The position numbers and the translations under genes were made by a program. Shown here in pieces: positions 8,187 to 17,275 of a stretch of DNA of 35,031 nucleotides. The stretch's first letter is position 1. Each line of letters starts with the position of its first letter. Location: contig JAUVCV010000028.1 of assembly GCA_030595665.1 (NCBI GenBank), positions 1 to 35,031 of the forward strand. Reading direction: 5' to 3'. Source of the DNA: Methanogenium sp. (lineage in GTDB: Archaea; Halobacteriota; Methanomicrobia; Methanomicrobiales; Methanomicrobiaceae). The notes below the pieces were generated by a model. It did no database searches. It was not told the origin of the DNA and was given only the letters and a program-made list of their open reading frames with translations.

Positions 8187-9773
8187 CTACTCCTGGTTCT
8201 GTAATTTCTGTTCACGGCATGCCTGCACAAAGCCGACATAGGGGGGTGACGGGCGGGTTGGGGTTGATTTAAATTCGGGGTGGAACTGGGTCGCAAGGAA
8301 GAATGTTTTCTGGTCAAGTTCGCAGGTTTCCATCCGTGGCCCGCAGGTGCCGGAAAATACCATTCCTGCCTCTTCTATCTGTTCGATATATTCAGGGTTC
8401 ACTTCGTAGCGGTGGCGGTGCCGTTCGGTGATGGTGTCAGTGCCATAGAGCGCATGTATCCGGGTACCTCTGTGGATATCCGCGGTGCAGTTTCCGAGGC
8501 GCATGGTGCCGCCCAGATCTTCCACATCTTCCTGTTCCGGAAGAATGGCAATGACATGGGAACCGGGGCCCATCTCCTCACTTGTTGCGTCGGTTATGCC
8601 TACCACATGGCGGGCGAACTCGATGACCGCAAGCTGGAATCCGAGACAAAGGCCGAGGTAGGGTTTCCCGTGGGTCCGGGCGTATTCAATGGCCCGAATT
8701 TTTCCTTCAATACCCCTCTGGCCAAATCCGCCGGGCACAAGGATGCCGTCCACATCTGCGAGTTCATCACAGGAGAATGTTTCTGCATCCAGCCACCGGA
8801 TATCCACTTCTGTTGCAAGAGCAAATCCTGCATGCTTTAGAGATTCCTTGATGGAGATATATACATCCTCAATGCCGTATTTGCTTATGATGGCAATGGT
8901 CACACGGGCTGTGCTCTCCCGGTTGATGAGGGTATACCAGCTGTTCTCCGGAACTCTCACCTTCAGGTGGAGTAGTTCAGTGATCACTTCTGCAAGCCCC
9001 TCTTTTTCCATCTCCATCGGTACCAGGTAGATGTCGGGTGCTGTTATTGCGCTGATAACTGCCTTCGCGGAGACATCCGTGAAGGCGGAGATTTTCCTCT
9101 TTGTTGAAGCGCTCATAATGCAGTCGCTTCTGCCGACAATGACGTCCGGCTGCAGACCCAGTTCCCGCAGGGCCTTCACCGAGTGCTGGGTCGGTTTGGT
9201 CTTGTGGTCGCCCATATTGTCCGCAGGAACCAGGGTGACATGGACAAGGGCCAGATCCTCTTTCGGAAGTTCAGCGCGCATCTCACGGACTGCTTCCAGA
9301 AACGGCATGCTCTCGATGTCGCCGACGGTGCCGCCAACTTCCACCAGGCAGATCTCCGGAACTTCACCCGGTGTGACCACGATTGTCGCGGCATTTGCGA
9401 TGGATTTTCGTATCTGGGCAGTGATGTGCGGGATAATCTGGACCGTTGCGCCCAGGTAGTCCCCTTTGCGCTCCTTTTCGATTACTTCCCGGTAGACCTT
9501 CCCGGTGGTGATGTTATGAGCGGACGTGAGTTCAATGTCTAAGAATCGCTCATAATTACCAAGATCAAGGTCGACTTCGCCACCATCTGAGAGAACATAC
9601 ACCTCTCCATGCTGGCCTGGGTTCATCGTACCTGCATCAATATTCAGGTACGGATCGATTTTTACCGCGGTTACTGCATACCCTCGGTTTTTTAGCAGAC
9701 GGCCAATGGATGCGGTGGTGATGCCTTTTCCAAGGCCACTCATCACACCGCCTGTTACAACAATATATTTCAC
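8187..9773 (-). CDS. pyrG: CTP synthase
   Basis: Converts UTP to CTP with ATP and glutamine. The 528-residue protein has the N-terminal synthetase domain with its P-loop ([12 protein letters not shown], 8-19), the [11 protein letters not shown] and [14 protein letters not shown] segments, and a C-terminal glutamine amidotransferase with catalytic Cys376 (GLCLGFQ) and the FHPEF His/Glu pair near 506. An SD-like GGTGA lies directly before the ATG. It is the first gene of the minus-strand run, so the operon promoter lies upstream of 9773. Confidence 0.97.
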   Translation of the reverse strand: MKYIVVTGGVMSGLGKGITTASIGRLLKNRGYAVTAVKIDPYLNIDAGTMNPGQHGEVYVLSDGGEVDLDLGNYERFLDIELTSAHNITTGKVYREVIEKERKGDYLGATVQIIPHITAQIRKSIANAATIVVTPGEVPEICLVEVGGTVGDIESMPFLEAVREMRAELPKEDLALVHVTLVPADNMGDHKTKPTQHSVKALRELGLQPDVIVGRSDCIMSASTKRKISAFTDVSAKAVISAITAPDIYLVPMEMEKEGLAEVITELLHLKVRVPENSWYTLINRESTARVTIAIISKYGIEDVYISIKESLKHAGFALATEVDIRWLDAETFSCDELADVDGILVPGGFGQRGIEGKIRAIEYARTHGKPYLGLCLGFQLAVIEFARHVVGITDATSEEMGPGSHVIAILPEQEDVEDLGGTMRLGNCTADIHRGTRIHALYGTDTITERHRHRYEVNPEYIEQIEEAGMVFSGTCGPRMETCELDQKTFFLATQFHPEFKSTPTRPSPPYVGFVQACREQKLQNQE

Positions 9774-9996
9774 CTGATATCCCCTTCCCGACCGGAGTTA
9801 AGAGAACCTACTGGTACTCCTTGCCTATATTATTACATGTACCCTCACTTTATCATTGAGGTTGCTGAGGGTCAGTGCTATTCACAGAGGGGCATTGTGA
9901 ACGTGGTGGTGGGACAGGAAACCTGGTGGTGCGCAGTGTGGTCTGTATATCAGGCGGAAGTGGTATAGAAACTATAAAAATGGGTGAAGAGGGGAG
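9774..9996 (-). promoter_or_regulatory. Promoter region of the pyrG operon
   Basis: On the minus strand an A+T-rich TATA-like element (GTAATAATATAG, about 9825-9836) lies 50-60 bases upstream of the pyrG ATG, which allows a leader of roughly 25-35 bases ending in GGTGA. The rest of the gap, toward 9996, is the downstream region of the SPFH gene, where minus-strand T-rich stretches just after 9997 could end transcription. No riboswitch or operator was recognised. Confidence 0.5.
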
Positions 9997-11106
9997 TTAT
10001 TCCCGTTCTGTGTTAGGTGGATTCGATGGTCCGACGGATGCGTCCAGATTCACTGGGGTGGTCGGGTCTTCCAGAGTCTTGATCTTTCTTTCGATCTCTT
10101 TCACATACTCTTTCTCATCCTCAATTCCCTCTTCGGCAGGTGACTTCCCGAGGATGGATTCGTCCAGTAAAATATCCTTCCAGTCCTCGTCGACGAGCAC
10201 CTCCGTCTCTTCGCCGAGGAACTTTGCACTCTGTTTAATAAGTCCGGAGAGTTCGAACGGGAAGATTATTTTCGTTGCCTGCCCGTCTGCCATCTGCTTG
10301 AGGGCATCAAGAGAGAGCACCGTAATTGCCTTTCTGTCAAGCGCCCGTGATCCGAGAGAGAGGATGCGCAGACCCTGTGCTTCACCCTGTGACTGCAGGA
10401 TTCGGGATTTCCGGTCGCCTTCTGCCCGGAGAATCTTGCTCTGGCGGTCCCCCTCTGCTTCGAGGATCATGGACTGGCGCTTTCCTTCTGCAGTGAGAAT
10501 CGCAGACCGTTTTTCACCGTCTGCACGCAGGATGGCGGCACGGCGTTCACGTTCTGCTGCCGTCTGTTCGGTCATCGCCTTTTTGACGGCACCGACCGGG
10601 TCCACCTCTTTTATCTCGACCCGCTCGACCTTTACTCCCCACTGGTCAGTCTCGCGGTCGAGAATGTCACGCAGACGGTTGTTTATAAGTTCACGGTTAT
10701 AGAGAATTTCATCCAGTTCCATGTCACCGATGATGCCACGCAGACTTGTCTGGGCAAGGGCCACGGTGGCCATACGGAAGTTGGCTACCTCAAAGGCGGA
10801 CTTCTCCGGGTCAACTACCCGGACGTAGACGATGGCATCCACGTTTGTGGGTGAGTTGTCCTTGGTGATTACCTCCTGACGGGGGACGTCCATCACCTGT
10901 GTTCTCAGGTCAACGATTATAATATCTGTGATAAAGGGAATCACCCACCGGAATCCCGGGTTCAGCCGGCCTTTATACTGGCCCAGCCGTATCTCCAGCG
11001 CCTGCTGGTATGGCTGCACAATCACTACACCTTTTGCAAAGATGAGGATGATTGCGAGTACGAGAATGATGGTAAAGAAGGTGTTTCCCAGGTCAATTAA
11101 TGCCAT
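9997..11106 (-). CDS. SPFH/band-7 (stomatin-like) membrane protein
   Basis: A 369-residue stomatin/prohibitin-family scaffold protein. It has one N-terminal membrane segment (about residues 8-30), an SPFH domain (about 30-180, with QTSLRGIIGDMELDEILYNR) and a long coiled coil. Residues 192-246 consist of five consecutive 11-residue repeats of the form ILRAEGDRQSK. The C-terminal 60 residues are acidic and polar. SPFH proteins oligomerise at membranes and usually work with an NfeD protein, which is the next gene upstream here. The start at 11106 follows a GAGGAGAT SD inside the nfeD end; an in-frame ATG at 11124 lies within nfeD and is less likely. Gap to nfeD is 4 bases. Confidence 0.92.
   Translation of the reverse strand: MALIDLGNTFFTIILVLAIILIFAKGVVIVQPYQQALEIRLGQYKGRLNPGFRWVIPFITDIIIVDLRTQVMDVPRQEVITKDNSPTNVDAIVYVRVVDPEKSAFEVANFRMATVALAQTSLRGIIGDMELDEILYNRELINNRLRDILDRETDQWGVKVERVEIKEVDPVGAVKKAMTEQTAAERERRAAILRADGEKRSAILTAEGKRQSMILEAEGDRQSKILRAEGDRKSRILQSQGEAQGLRILSLGSRALDRKAITVLSLDALKQMADGQATKIIFPFELSGLIKQSAKFLGEETEVLVDEDWKDILLDESILGKSPAEEGIEDEKEYVKEIERKIKTLEDPTTPVNLDASVGPSNPPNTERE
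10369..10533 (-). repeat. Five tandem 33-base repeats inside the SPFH gene
   Basis: Read on the minus strand, units start at 10533, 10500, 10467, 10434 and 10401, each with an Ile codon. Each encodes 11 residues (ILRADGEKRSA, ILTAEGKRQSM, ILEAEGDRQSK, ILRAEGDRKSR, ILQSQGEAQGL). The DNA copies have diverged while the protein pattern is kept, so this is an old repeat under selection for the 11-residue (hendecad) coiled-coil register. Confidence 0.9.
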
Positions 11107-11110
11107 ATTT

Positions 11111-11557
11111 TTATATCTCCTCAACGACGACGTGCACCCCGACGGATTTCACGACGCGGACTTTTTTTCCAACAGCGATACTGCCGTCTGCAGACCGGGC
11201 ACTCCAGTCCACATTGCCGATGACGACTTTTCCTTTGATGGAATCCTCATCCACGGTTGCTGTTACCGTGCCGGTTTTTCCGGTAAGAGAGTCCTGACTG
11301 ATTGTGGTAGGCACTTTGTCCGGGGTAATCCGTGCATACAGCCACACACTGCCGCCTGCGGCAACAAGAGCTGTCACAATGCCAATCAGAATGATCCAGG
11401 TTGAACTGAATATCTCCGGGAAGAGCAGTGAGACGGCACCGATGATAATCAGGGTTGTGCCGGGGACTGCGAGGAAGAATCCCGGGTTGAAGGCTTCAAC
11501 CAAAAGCAGTATGACTCCGATTGAGATCAGAATCCATCCAAGAGCTAATAATTCCAT
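11111..11557 (-). CDS. NfeD-like membrane protein
   Basis: A 148-residue protein with about four hydrophobic segments packed into residues 3-78, followed by a C-terminal OB-fold domain of about 60 residues (LTGKTGTVTATVDEDSIKG, then VDWSARSADGSIAVGKKVRVV) ending in VVVEEI. This is the short NfeD form that lacks the N-terminal serine protease. NfeD proteins pair with SPFH proteins in membrane quality control, and the SPFH gene follows 4 bases later. A TATA-like stretch on the minus strand (TCTTTATACC, about 11587-11596) lies about 30-40 bases before the ATG. Confidence 0.9.
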   Translation of the reverse strand: MELLALGWILISIGVILLLVEAFNPGFFLAVPGTTLIIIGAVSLLFPEIFSSTWIILIGIVTALVAAGGSVWLYARITPDKVPTTISQDSLTGKTGTVTATVDEDSIKGKVVIGNVDWSARSADGSIAVGKKVRVVKSVGVHVVVEEI

Positions 11558-11742
11558 TACTACACTGCTAAATACAGGTTAGGATGGTATAAAGATTATT
11601 GAAGGAATGCCTTTCGGGAGGGATCTCTTTGGAAATACTGATACTCATAGGAGTATTTGGGTAGCATGCCGGATATGCCCGGGTTTACCTGCTACCGGAA
11701 TGGTGGGGAGTGCTGCCGATATATTCATAGTATGCTTCCGGA
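11558..11742 (-). promoter_or_regulatory. nfeD promoter and hairpin after the thioesterase gene
   Basis: The minus-strand TATA-like TCTTTATACC is at about 11587-11596. Further out, AAATACT at 11633-11639 pairs with AGTATTT at 11652-11658 (7-base stem, 12-base loop). It lies between the thioesterase stop and the nfeD promoter and may act as a terminator, although no strong T run follows it on the minus strand. Confidence 0.4.
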
Positions 11743-12159
11743 TTACTGTCGCTCTATCACAGCAAAGGATGCGGAGGATTCGGCCAGTGTCTTCCCGTTC
11801 TCTCCCGGTTGCCTGACAACCGCTTTGGTGAAGGCAACCTTCCTGCCCTTCCGGATGACGGTGCCCTCCGCTTCAATGCATCCATTCCGTACGCCACGAT
11901 AGAATGAGGTGGATTCACTGATGGTTGCAGTGATCTCGGTCTCCTTCAAAACGGTGAAGAGAGCGAGGGCCATTGCCTCGTCTGCAAGGGCGGTATATAC
12001 CCCGCCCTGCAGCCATCCGTCTCCGTTCATCATATCCGGCCGGACATCCATGGAGAGAACTGCCTGTCCCTCTCCGTATGATACGATATTGATACCCATC
12101 ATCCGGAAGAAGGGGTTTGCATCCCGACCCTTCAGGGAAATTTTATCGAGGTAGCTCAT
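11743..12159 (-). CDS. PaaI-type hotdog-fold acyl-CoA thioesterase
   Basis: A 138-residue single-domain hotdog protein. The central helix signature MMNGDGWLQGGVYTALADEAM (about residues 43-63) matches PaaI/4HBT enzymes. The position usually read as His-Gly-Gly is Gln-Gly-Gly here, a variant known in the superfamily. The strands ATISESTSFYRGV and GRKVAFTKAVV complete the fold. Members hydrolyse acyl-CoA thioesters, and the substrate cannot be told from sequence. It is divergent from the DJ-1 gene with a gap of 97 bases that must hold both promoters. Confidence 0.85.
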   Translation of the reverse strand: MSYLDKISLKGRDANPFFRMMGINIVSYGEGQAVLSMDVRPDMMNGDGWLQGGVYTALADEAMALALFTVLKETEITATISESTSFYRGVRNGCIEAEGTVIRKGRKVAFTKAVVRQPGENGKTLAESSASFAVIERQ

Positions 12160-12256
12160 TATCTGTACATTTGTGGTCCGTCATCTTATGGATTGGGCTT
12201 TATCTGTCTCGCACTGCCTGCGCAGACTTATTATCCTGTGGTACCGACCTAACTGT

Positions 12257-12772
12257 ATGAAACTGCTCATGGTCATCGCACACGAAAAGTTCAGGGATGA
12301 GGAATATCTGATCCCTGCACAGGCCTTTGCTGAAGCAGGCATCGCCTTTGATGTGGCCACTGATAAGCCGGGGTCCTGCATGGGCATGCTGGGGGAGATG
12401 GTTGAGGTGAAACAGTCCATCAAAGAGAGTGATCCCTCTCTCTATGATGGGATTGTCATCGTCGGTGGTCCTGGTTCTGCTGAGTACCTCTGGCCAAACT
12501 TTGATCTGCGCCCTCTTGTCCGGACGATGTATGATGACGGGAAAGTGGTGGCGGCTATTTGCCTTGCACCAGTTGTCCTTGCCTATGCCGGTATCCTTGA
12601 GGGGCGACAGGCCACGGTCTTTAAGACCCGCCTCTCTGAGAAGTCATTTGCTGATAAAGGAGCAATCTTCACCGACATTCCGGTGGTTGTTGATGGCACA
12701 ATAATTACCGCGAACGGTCCACTTGCTGCTTCTGCATTTGCAGAAGAAATCATCACCGCTCTTTCCTGTTGA
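12257..12772 (+). CDS. DJ-1/PfpI family protein
   Basis: A 171-residue protein of the DJ-1/PfpI class of the glutamine amidotransferase-like fold. The nucleophile elbow Cys102 lies in AAICLAPVVLA, the acidic partner is in RDEEYL near residues 13-17, and VIVGGPGSAEYLW (67-79) matches the family. Members include glyoxalases, chaperones and peptidase-like proteins, so the reaction is open. The ATG at 12257 is preferred over an upstream in-frame start at 12173 because the family begins with this strand (MKLLMVIAH). The next gene begins within a few bases of the stop, so they form a unit. Confidence 0.87.
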   Translation: MKLLMVIAHEKFRDEEYLIPAQAFAEAGIAFDVATDKPGSCMGMLGEMVEVKQSIKESDPSLYDGIVIVGGPGSAEYLWPNFDLRPLVRTMYDDGKVVAAICLAPVVLAYAGILEGRQATVFKTRLSEKSFADKGAIFTDIPVVVDGTIITANGPLAASAFAEEIITALSC

Positions 12773-12777
12773 CTGGT

Positions 12778-13479
12778 ATGAAGGTCAGGGAAGAGGACTG
12801 TACCATTGTAATTCCGGCCTACAATGAAGTGGGTCGGATTGGGGGATTGCTGGATGGGCTTGCGGCATATCGGGGGTTGGTCATTGTTGTCTGTGACGGT
12901 GATGACGATACCGCAGGTGTTGTCCGTGCCTTTGCAGAGGCACACCCGTCCTGCCGGATGGAGTGCCGGGAATACAAAGAGCGTCTGGGCAAGGGCGGTG
13001 GAGTTACAGCCGGGCTGATGCGTGCAGAAACGGTGTATGTTGGATTCATGGATGCCGATGGTTCGACAACCATCCCTGAGATGAGACGGCTCTTTTCGCA
13101 TCTCTCTGATGCAGACGGGGTCATCGGGTCACGCTGGATAGAGGGTGCCTGTGTGCCAGTGCGGCAGAGCATGGGACGGCAGGTGCAGAGTCGGCTTTTT
13201 AATCTCTTTGTACGGATTTTATTTGCCCTGCCTTTCTATGACACCCAGTGCGGGGCAAAGGTATTCCGGACAAAGGCGGTGCAGGCGGTTCTGCCGTCTG
13301 TGCAGTCACAGGGGTTTGAGTTTGATGTTGAACTCCTGTGGCAGATGACGCGGCAGGGATTTGTTATACAGGAAGTACCCATTCGCTGGGAGGATCAGCC
13401 GGATTCACGGGTTGGCAGTACGACCGGATTTGCCATGCTGAAAGGGCTTGTGAAGGTATGGTTTTGGCGTTTGCCGTAG
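12778..13479 (+). CDS. Family 2 glycosyltransferase (dolichol-phosphate sugar synthase-like)
   Basis: A 233-residue GT2 enzyme. Visible are the nucleotide-sugar strand TIVIPAYNE (near residues 9-17), VCDGDDDT, the RLGKGGGVTAGL loop, the metal-binding MDADGST and the later QCGAKVFR and GFEFDVELLWQ segments typical of archaeal dolichyl-phosphate glucose or mannose synthases. It has no C-terminal membrane helices, so it is probably a peripheral enzyme that charges a polyprenyl phosphate for protein or lipid glycosylation. The ATG at 12778 is chosen; a TTG at 12769 overlapping the upstream stop is possible. Confidence 0.87.
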   Translation: MKVREEDCTIVIPAYNEVGRIGGLLDGLAAYRGLVIVVCDGDDDTAGVVRAFAEAHPSCRMECREYKERLGKGGGVTAGLMRAETVYVGFMDADGSTTIPEMRRLFSHLSDADGVIGSRWIEGACVPVRQSMGRQVQSRLFNLFVRILFALPFYDTQCGAKVFRTKAVQAVLPSVQSQGFEFDVELLWQMTRQGFVIQEVPIRWEDQPDSRVGSTTGFAMLKGLVKVWFWRLP

Positions 13480-13595
13480 GGTATAAAATCAACAATATAG
13501 AATTTGAACAGGTACACCTCATTTCAGATACCGATAAAATAGTCATACCATACAGATAGTGGATACAGATACCCAATACGGAGAAATTCAAAATT

Positions 13596-14666
13596 ATGAA
13601 AAAGAAAGATACTATTCAGTCACTTGGACCCGGGGATATGGTTGATGCCCTCTTTGTCATCAGCAATGCAGAGATTCGTGAGGGTAAACGTGGTCAGTAC
13701 ATCACCTGCACCATCAGTGATGCGACCGGTACAATGGCCTGTAAGATATGGGGAGTAAACGGACAGAACGCTCTCGTGAAAGGGGCATATGATGTCATGA
13801 GTGAGGGAATGGTTCACCATATTGCCGGGCAGGCTTCCCCCTATAACGGCGAATTGCAGATGAGTGTAAATGAGGGGATTATGTATCTTATGGAAGGTCC
13901 CGCCGATCATACTCTGCTTGATCCGAATGACTTTGTCTTTTCGCCTGCTGACTGTACCAAAAATCGTGCCGAGCTTCTGCAGATGGCAGCAGGTATCGAA
14001 CGTCCGGGGTTGCGTGAACTGGTGGAGGAGGTATTTGCGTCGTATGAAGCCTTCTTTTTGGTCCCTGCCGCACGGGCGAAGCACCATGCCTACCGGGGTG
14101 GGCTTGCCGAACACACGCTGGAGGTGGTCCGGTATACAGAAGCCTTCCTTGCAGGTGCGGAAGGTATTCGGACAGACCGGGATGTCGCGGTTGCAGGGGC
14201 TCTTCTTCATGATGTGGGGAAGGCAGTCTGTTTTGCTGAACAGGGCTTCTCATTCTCTCAGCTTCCAACGTATTCCCTTCTCGGGCATATCAGTCCCGGC
14301 ATTTCCATTATTGAGCAGATGGCAGAAGATTCTTCGGTGGACAGGCAGGATCTCAGTCATCTGCTCCATATTGTCCAGACCCATCATGGTCTATACAGTG
14401 ACCCGAAACCCCAGACCGTGGAAGCATGGGCAGTTCACCAGGCTGACAATACGAGCGCCATTCTCCATGAAGTGGCCTCGGACGTGGAAGATACAGGGCC
14501 GGGGGAGAGCCGGTTTGGTTCGCGGTTGAAAGGACCGGTATATCACTTCCCTGAAGTAATGGATGTGGTATATAATTGCCGTGAACCACCGGAAATGCCG
14601 GAGAGGCATTCTCCTGCACCTGACGGAAAAGATGATGAGAAGTCAGACCTTTCCCAGTGGTGTTAG
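13596..14666 (+). CDS. OB-fold and HD-domain nuclease, YhaM-like 3'-5' exoribonuclease
   Basis: A 356-residue two-domain protein. Residues of about 10-98 form a nucleic-acid-binding OB fold (YITCTISDATGTMACKIWG). Residues of about 160-300 form an HD domain with the expected metal ligands: His173 in GGLAEHTLEV, His205-Asp206 in LLHDVGK, His231, the HHG at 263-265 and Asp284 in VHQADNTSA. This OB-HD order is that of bacterial YhaM and related archaeal proteins, which degrade RNA and single-stranded DNA from the 3' end. The C-terminal 40 residues are polar and probably disordered. The 116-base gap before it has a GTATAAAATC element near 13482-13491 that could be its own promoter. Confidence 0.87.
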   Translation: MKKKDTIQSLGPGDMVDALFVISNAEIREGKRGQYITCTISDATGTMACKIWGVNGQNALVKGAYDVMSEGMVHHIAGQASPYNGELQMSVNEGIMYLMEGPADHTLLDPNDFVFSPADCTKNRAELLQMAAGIERPGLRELVEEVFASYEAFFLVPAARAKHHAYRGGLAEHTLEVVRYTEAFLAGAEGIRTDRDVAVAGALLHDVGKAVCFAEQGFSFSQLPTYSLLGHISPGISIIEQMAEDSSVDRQDLSHLLHIVQTHHGLYSDPKPQTVEAWAVHQADNTSAILHEVASDVEDTGPGESRFGSRLKGPVYHFPEVMDVVYNCREPPEMPERHSPAPDGKDDEKSDLSQWC

Positions 14667-14671
14667 ATATT

Positions 14672-14758
14672 CACCTGCAGAGGTGCTCCCTCACAGATAT
14701 GCTCTGCAGTCTGAGCATACGTGCCTGATTCATATACAGACCCTGAAAAAATGTATAT
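14672..14758. terminator. Three stacked hairpins between convergent genes
   Basis: Between the stops of the OB-HD gene and the MMPL gene lie three inverted repeats: CACCT/AGGTG (14672-14676 with 14681-14685), TATGCTC/GAGCATA (14698-14704 with 14713-14719) and ATATACA/TGTATAT (14732-14738 with 14752-14758). T-rich stretches occur on both strands nearby. The position suits a bidirectional terminator. Confidence 0.5.
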
Positions 14759-14778
14759 TCTGTTTATCCCCGTTTGTC

Positions 14779-17052
14779 TCAGGTGTTGCGGGGTTTTTTG
14801 TTTTCCTTCCCTTTTTTGAGCCGTTTTTCTGCATTCACCATCAGGGTAAGGACAGCAGGCATGATCACAATGGCACCGACGAGAGAGAATAATACCGCAA
14901 TCACTGTTGACATGCCGAAACTGGAGACGATGGGAAATACTGAGAGCATCAGTGCGGAAAACCCTCCTGCCGTCACAAGGCCGGAGACTGTTACTGCAGA
15001 ACCTATCTTCTGCACCGACGTCCGGATGGCATCAGACGGGTCATCTGTGAGTTCCTTTTCCTCTGTGAACCGTTCCATGACAAGAATGGTATACTCTGCT
15101 GCCACCCCGATGGTCATTGAGCCAAGGCAGGCGCTGATTGGGTTGTAGTGGAGCCCAATCAGGATCATGGCGACGGCGTTCCAGCCCACAATGCAGATGA
15201 TGGGGACCACCGGTGTGATGGCATATATTCTCCGGTAGGCGAGAATCAAAAAGAGGAATATCAACACAAACCCGAGATTGGTCATCGCCTCTTTGCTGGA
15301 TGAAATCATGTCCATCAGATTGGTGTAGAGGTCAAAGTCACCTGTCGGGTAGACTTCGATGTGGGGTGGTGGTTCTGACCAGATGACATCTGCTGCAACC
15401 TGCTTTTTTAATTCGTTCTGTTCATCGATGGTCAAAATGAGGGTGGTAAAGGAGATGACCGCTTCGTTGTCGCCCATCAGGTATGGATCTTTTTTGGAAT
15501 CCGGTATTTTTGCAAGGATTGCATTCAGGGTTCCCTTGTTATCCGGCATTTCACCATTGTTCTGTTTCCGTACGAGTGATCCAATACTGTCTGCTTTGGT
15601 TATTTCGTCATGTTCTGAAACAGCCCGGGTGCTGAATGTGTCGATCCATTGTATCGCATCGAGACTTTTCAGGTTATCTCCACGGATATAGAGGGGGAAC
15701 GGGGTGACAGAACCCCGGACATCCTGCACCTTGTCGAGGGCAATCTGGGCGGGAAGGTCTGCGGGAGCCATGGATTTGGTGTCCGTGTCGATGGGAATTG
15801 ACGGGTCAAGTGAGATGCCTGCAAAGGCAATAACTGCTGCAATGATAAGGATGGGAACTGCCGCCCGGGAAATCCGTGAGACCAGTCCCTCAAGAAAATG
15901 TGTATACCGTTTCATTATCCGCATCATAAGTGTCGGTTTCCCTTCTTTGGGGATATATCCAAAGAGTGCAACAAGTGCAGGGAACCCAAAGAGTGCTGTC
16001 AGGTAACAGCAGGTGACACCGATAATTGAGACGACGGCAAAGGTCTTTATCATCGGCACCGGAGAGATGAACATCGCGATAAAACCCATTGTGGTTGCAA
16101 GCATTGCAAGGAGGACAGCAGGGCCGGTATTTCTCAGAGTGTCCCGTGTGGAAGCCTCCATCGTGGCCCCTTCGCGGCGTTCTTCATCAAATCGCGCATG
16201 AAACTGGACGGCATAATCTATGCCGAGCCCGAGAAGAATGGGAAACGATGCAATTGCCCCGTTATTTATCTTTACTCCCAGAAGACTCAGCATGGCGAAG
16301 GTATAGACCAGACCGAAGGTGAGGATGATGAGGGGAAGGAACCAGTGACGCATATTGGAGAAGAGGAGGAAGAGCACAATTGCCATCAGGATGAGCGCAC
16401 CCACGATGAGAACTACCCCTGACATGACCATGTCTTCCTGCAGTTCAACACTATAGGGTGTTGCCCCGGTCACATCGATGACGGTGCCGGGGGGGAGATC
16501 TGCTTCACCTGTCAGTGTCTCGAGATTGGGGAGAATGGTCTGTGAGACATCTGTTGATATGCCCTGTTTGATTGTGACATATAAGAGTCCCGTCTGGCTG
16601 TCGGGAACAAACGTCTCTCGCAGTTCATCGGGCAGAAGTGATAGTATTTCTTCTGTTACTTCCTGATTCTGCGGTATTATCCCGCCATTGAATTCTTTTA
16701 AGACATCGCCGAGCGAGGTTGTCTCTGTCACATATTCAAGGCGCTGAATCTCTTCTTCCAGTATCAGGAGGTCCTGCAGCAGCGTATAATCTGTCGGGTC
16801 TGCCGTCTGGATGAGGAGAATATAGGTGTCTGAAACGAATTGTTCATTGTACTGGTCATAGCGTATCCCTGCAGGGGTTGATTTGTCCAGATACTGATCA
16901 GACGATGACTCAAACTGAATGCCGGTTGCGGCAAAGAGTCCGGCAACAAAGAGGATAACCATGATTACAAGAACAGATCTGTGATGCTGGTGTATGGCCC
17001 CTGCAAGGCTGCTGTATAGTGAAGGAATACTGATTGTTATGGTGCGCACCAT
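14779..17052 (-). CDS. MMPL/RND-superfamily exporter (HAE3-like)
   Basis: A 757-residue polytopic protein with the RND layout. One membrane helix (about residues 27-47) is followed by a large external loop (about 48-205), a five-helix bundle (about 208-365), a second first-helix repeat near 395-412, another external loop, and a final bundle (about 590-745). Family members export lipids, hydrophobic compounds or surface-layer components using ion gradients. The archaeal subgroup is often neighboured by COG1361 surface proteins, as here, where two are divergently transcribed. The substrate is unknown. The ATG at 17052 precedes a normal basic N-terminus. Confidence 0.88.
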   Translation of the reverse strand: MVRTITISIPSLYSSLAGAIHQHHRSVLVIMVILFVAGLFAATGIQFESSSDQYLDKSTPAGIRYDQYNEQFVSDTYILLIQTADPTDYTLLQDLLILEEEIQRLEYVTETTSLGDVLKEFNGGIIPQNQEVTEEILSLLPDELRETFVPDSQTGLLYVTIKQGISTDVSQTILPNLETLTGEADLPPGTVIDVTGATPYSVELQEDMVMSGVVLIVGALILMAIVLFLLFSNMRHWFLPLIILTFGLVYTFAMLSLLGVKINNGAIASFPILLGLGIDYAVQFHARFDEERREGATMEASTRDTLRNTGPAVLLAMLATTMGFIAMFISPVPMIKTFAVVSIIGVTCCYLTALFGFPALVALFGYIPKEGKPTLMMRIMKRYTHFLEGLVSRISRAAVPILIIAAVIAFAGISLDPSIPIDTDTKSMAPADLPAQIALDKVQDVRGSVTPFPLYIRGDNLKSLDAIQWIDTFSTRAVSEHDEITKADSIGSLVRKQNNGEMPDNKGTLNAILAKIPDSKKDPYLMGDNEAVISFTTLILTIDEQNELKKQVAADVIWSEPPPHIEVYPTGDFDLYTNLMDMISSSKEAMTNLGFVLIFLFLILAYRRIYAITPVVPIICIVGWNAVAMILIGLHYNPISACLGSMTIGVAAEYTILVMERFTEEKELTDDPSDAIRTSVQKIGSAVTVSGLVTAGGFSALMLSVFPIVSSFGMSTVIAVLFSLVGAIVIMPAVLTLMVNAEKRLKKGKENKKPRNT

Positions 17053-17275
17053 CCATGTTCCCGGCAGAGATAGTTCCCTGAAATTTCATCCAGGGTGGGT
17101 ATATTTCCGGGTATTTAATCCAAGATAATTATATGATTCTGATTCGCCCTTAAAATAATCCTCTGAATCTGATTCTCTTATGTAAAGATGTTTAAAGAAA
17201 ACGTATAATACTGTTAGTACCGGAACGGGTGTTTTGTTCTGACAAAATAAGGTGTTCTGGAAACGCTGGTGTATT
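17053..17275. promoter_or_regulatory. Divergent promoter region of the exporter and COG1361 genes
   Basis: The plus strand has a TATA-like CGTATAATAC at about 17206-17214, some 60 bases before the COG1361 ATG. The minus strand has CATATAATT at about 17127-17135. Between them are GATTC motifs: GATTCTGATTC at 17135-17145 and the palindromic GAATCTGATTC at 17165-17175, with TCTGATTC repeated exactly 30 bases apart (17138 and 17168). These are possible regulator sites controlling both directions. Confidence 0.45.

Noticed and set aside
9895-9940. GTGGTGGTG repeats near the pyrG promoter
   Set aside because: The repeats are short, imperfect and simple in sequence; no structure or regulatory role can be argued.
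9875-10702. 275-residue plus-strand frame opposite the SPFH gene
   Set aside because: It is very rich in Ser and Arg and repeats only because the 33-base repeat lies on the other strand. The minus-strand protein is clearly a real SPFH protein.
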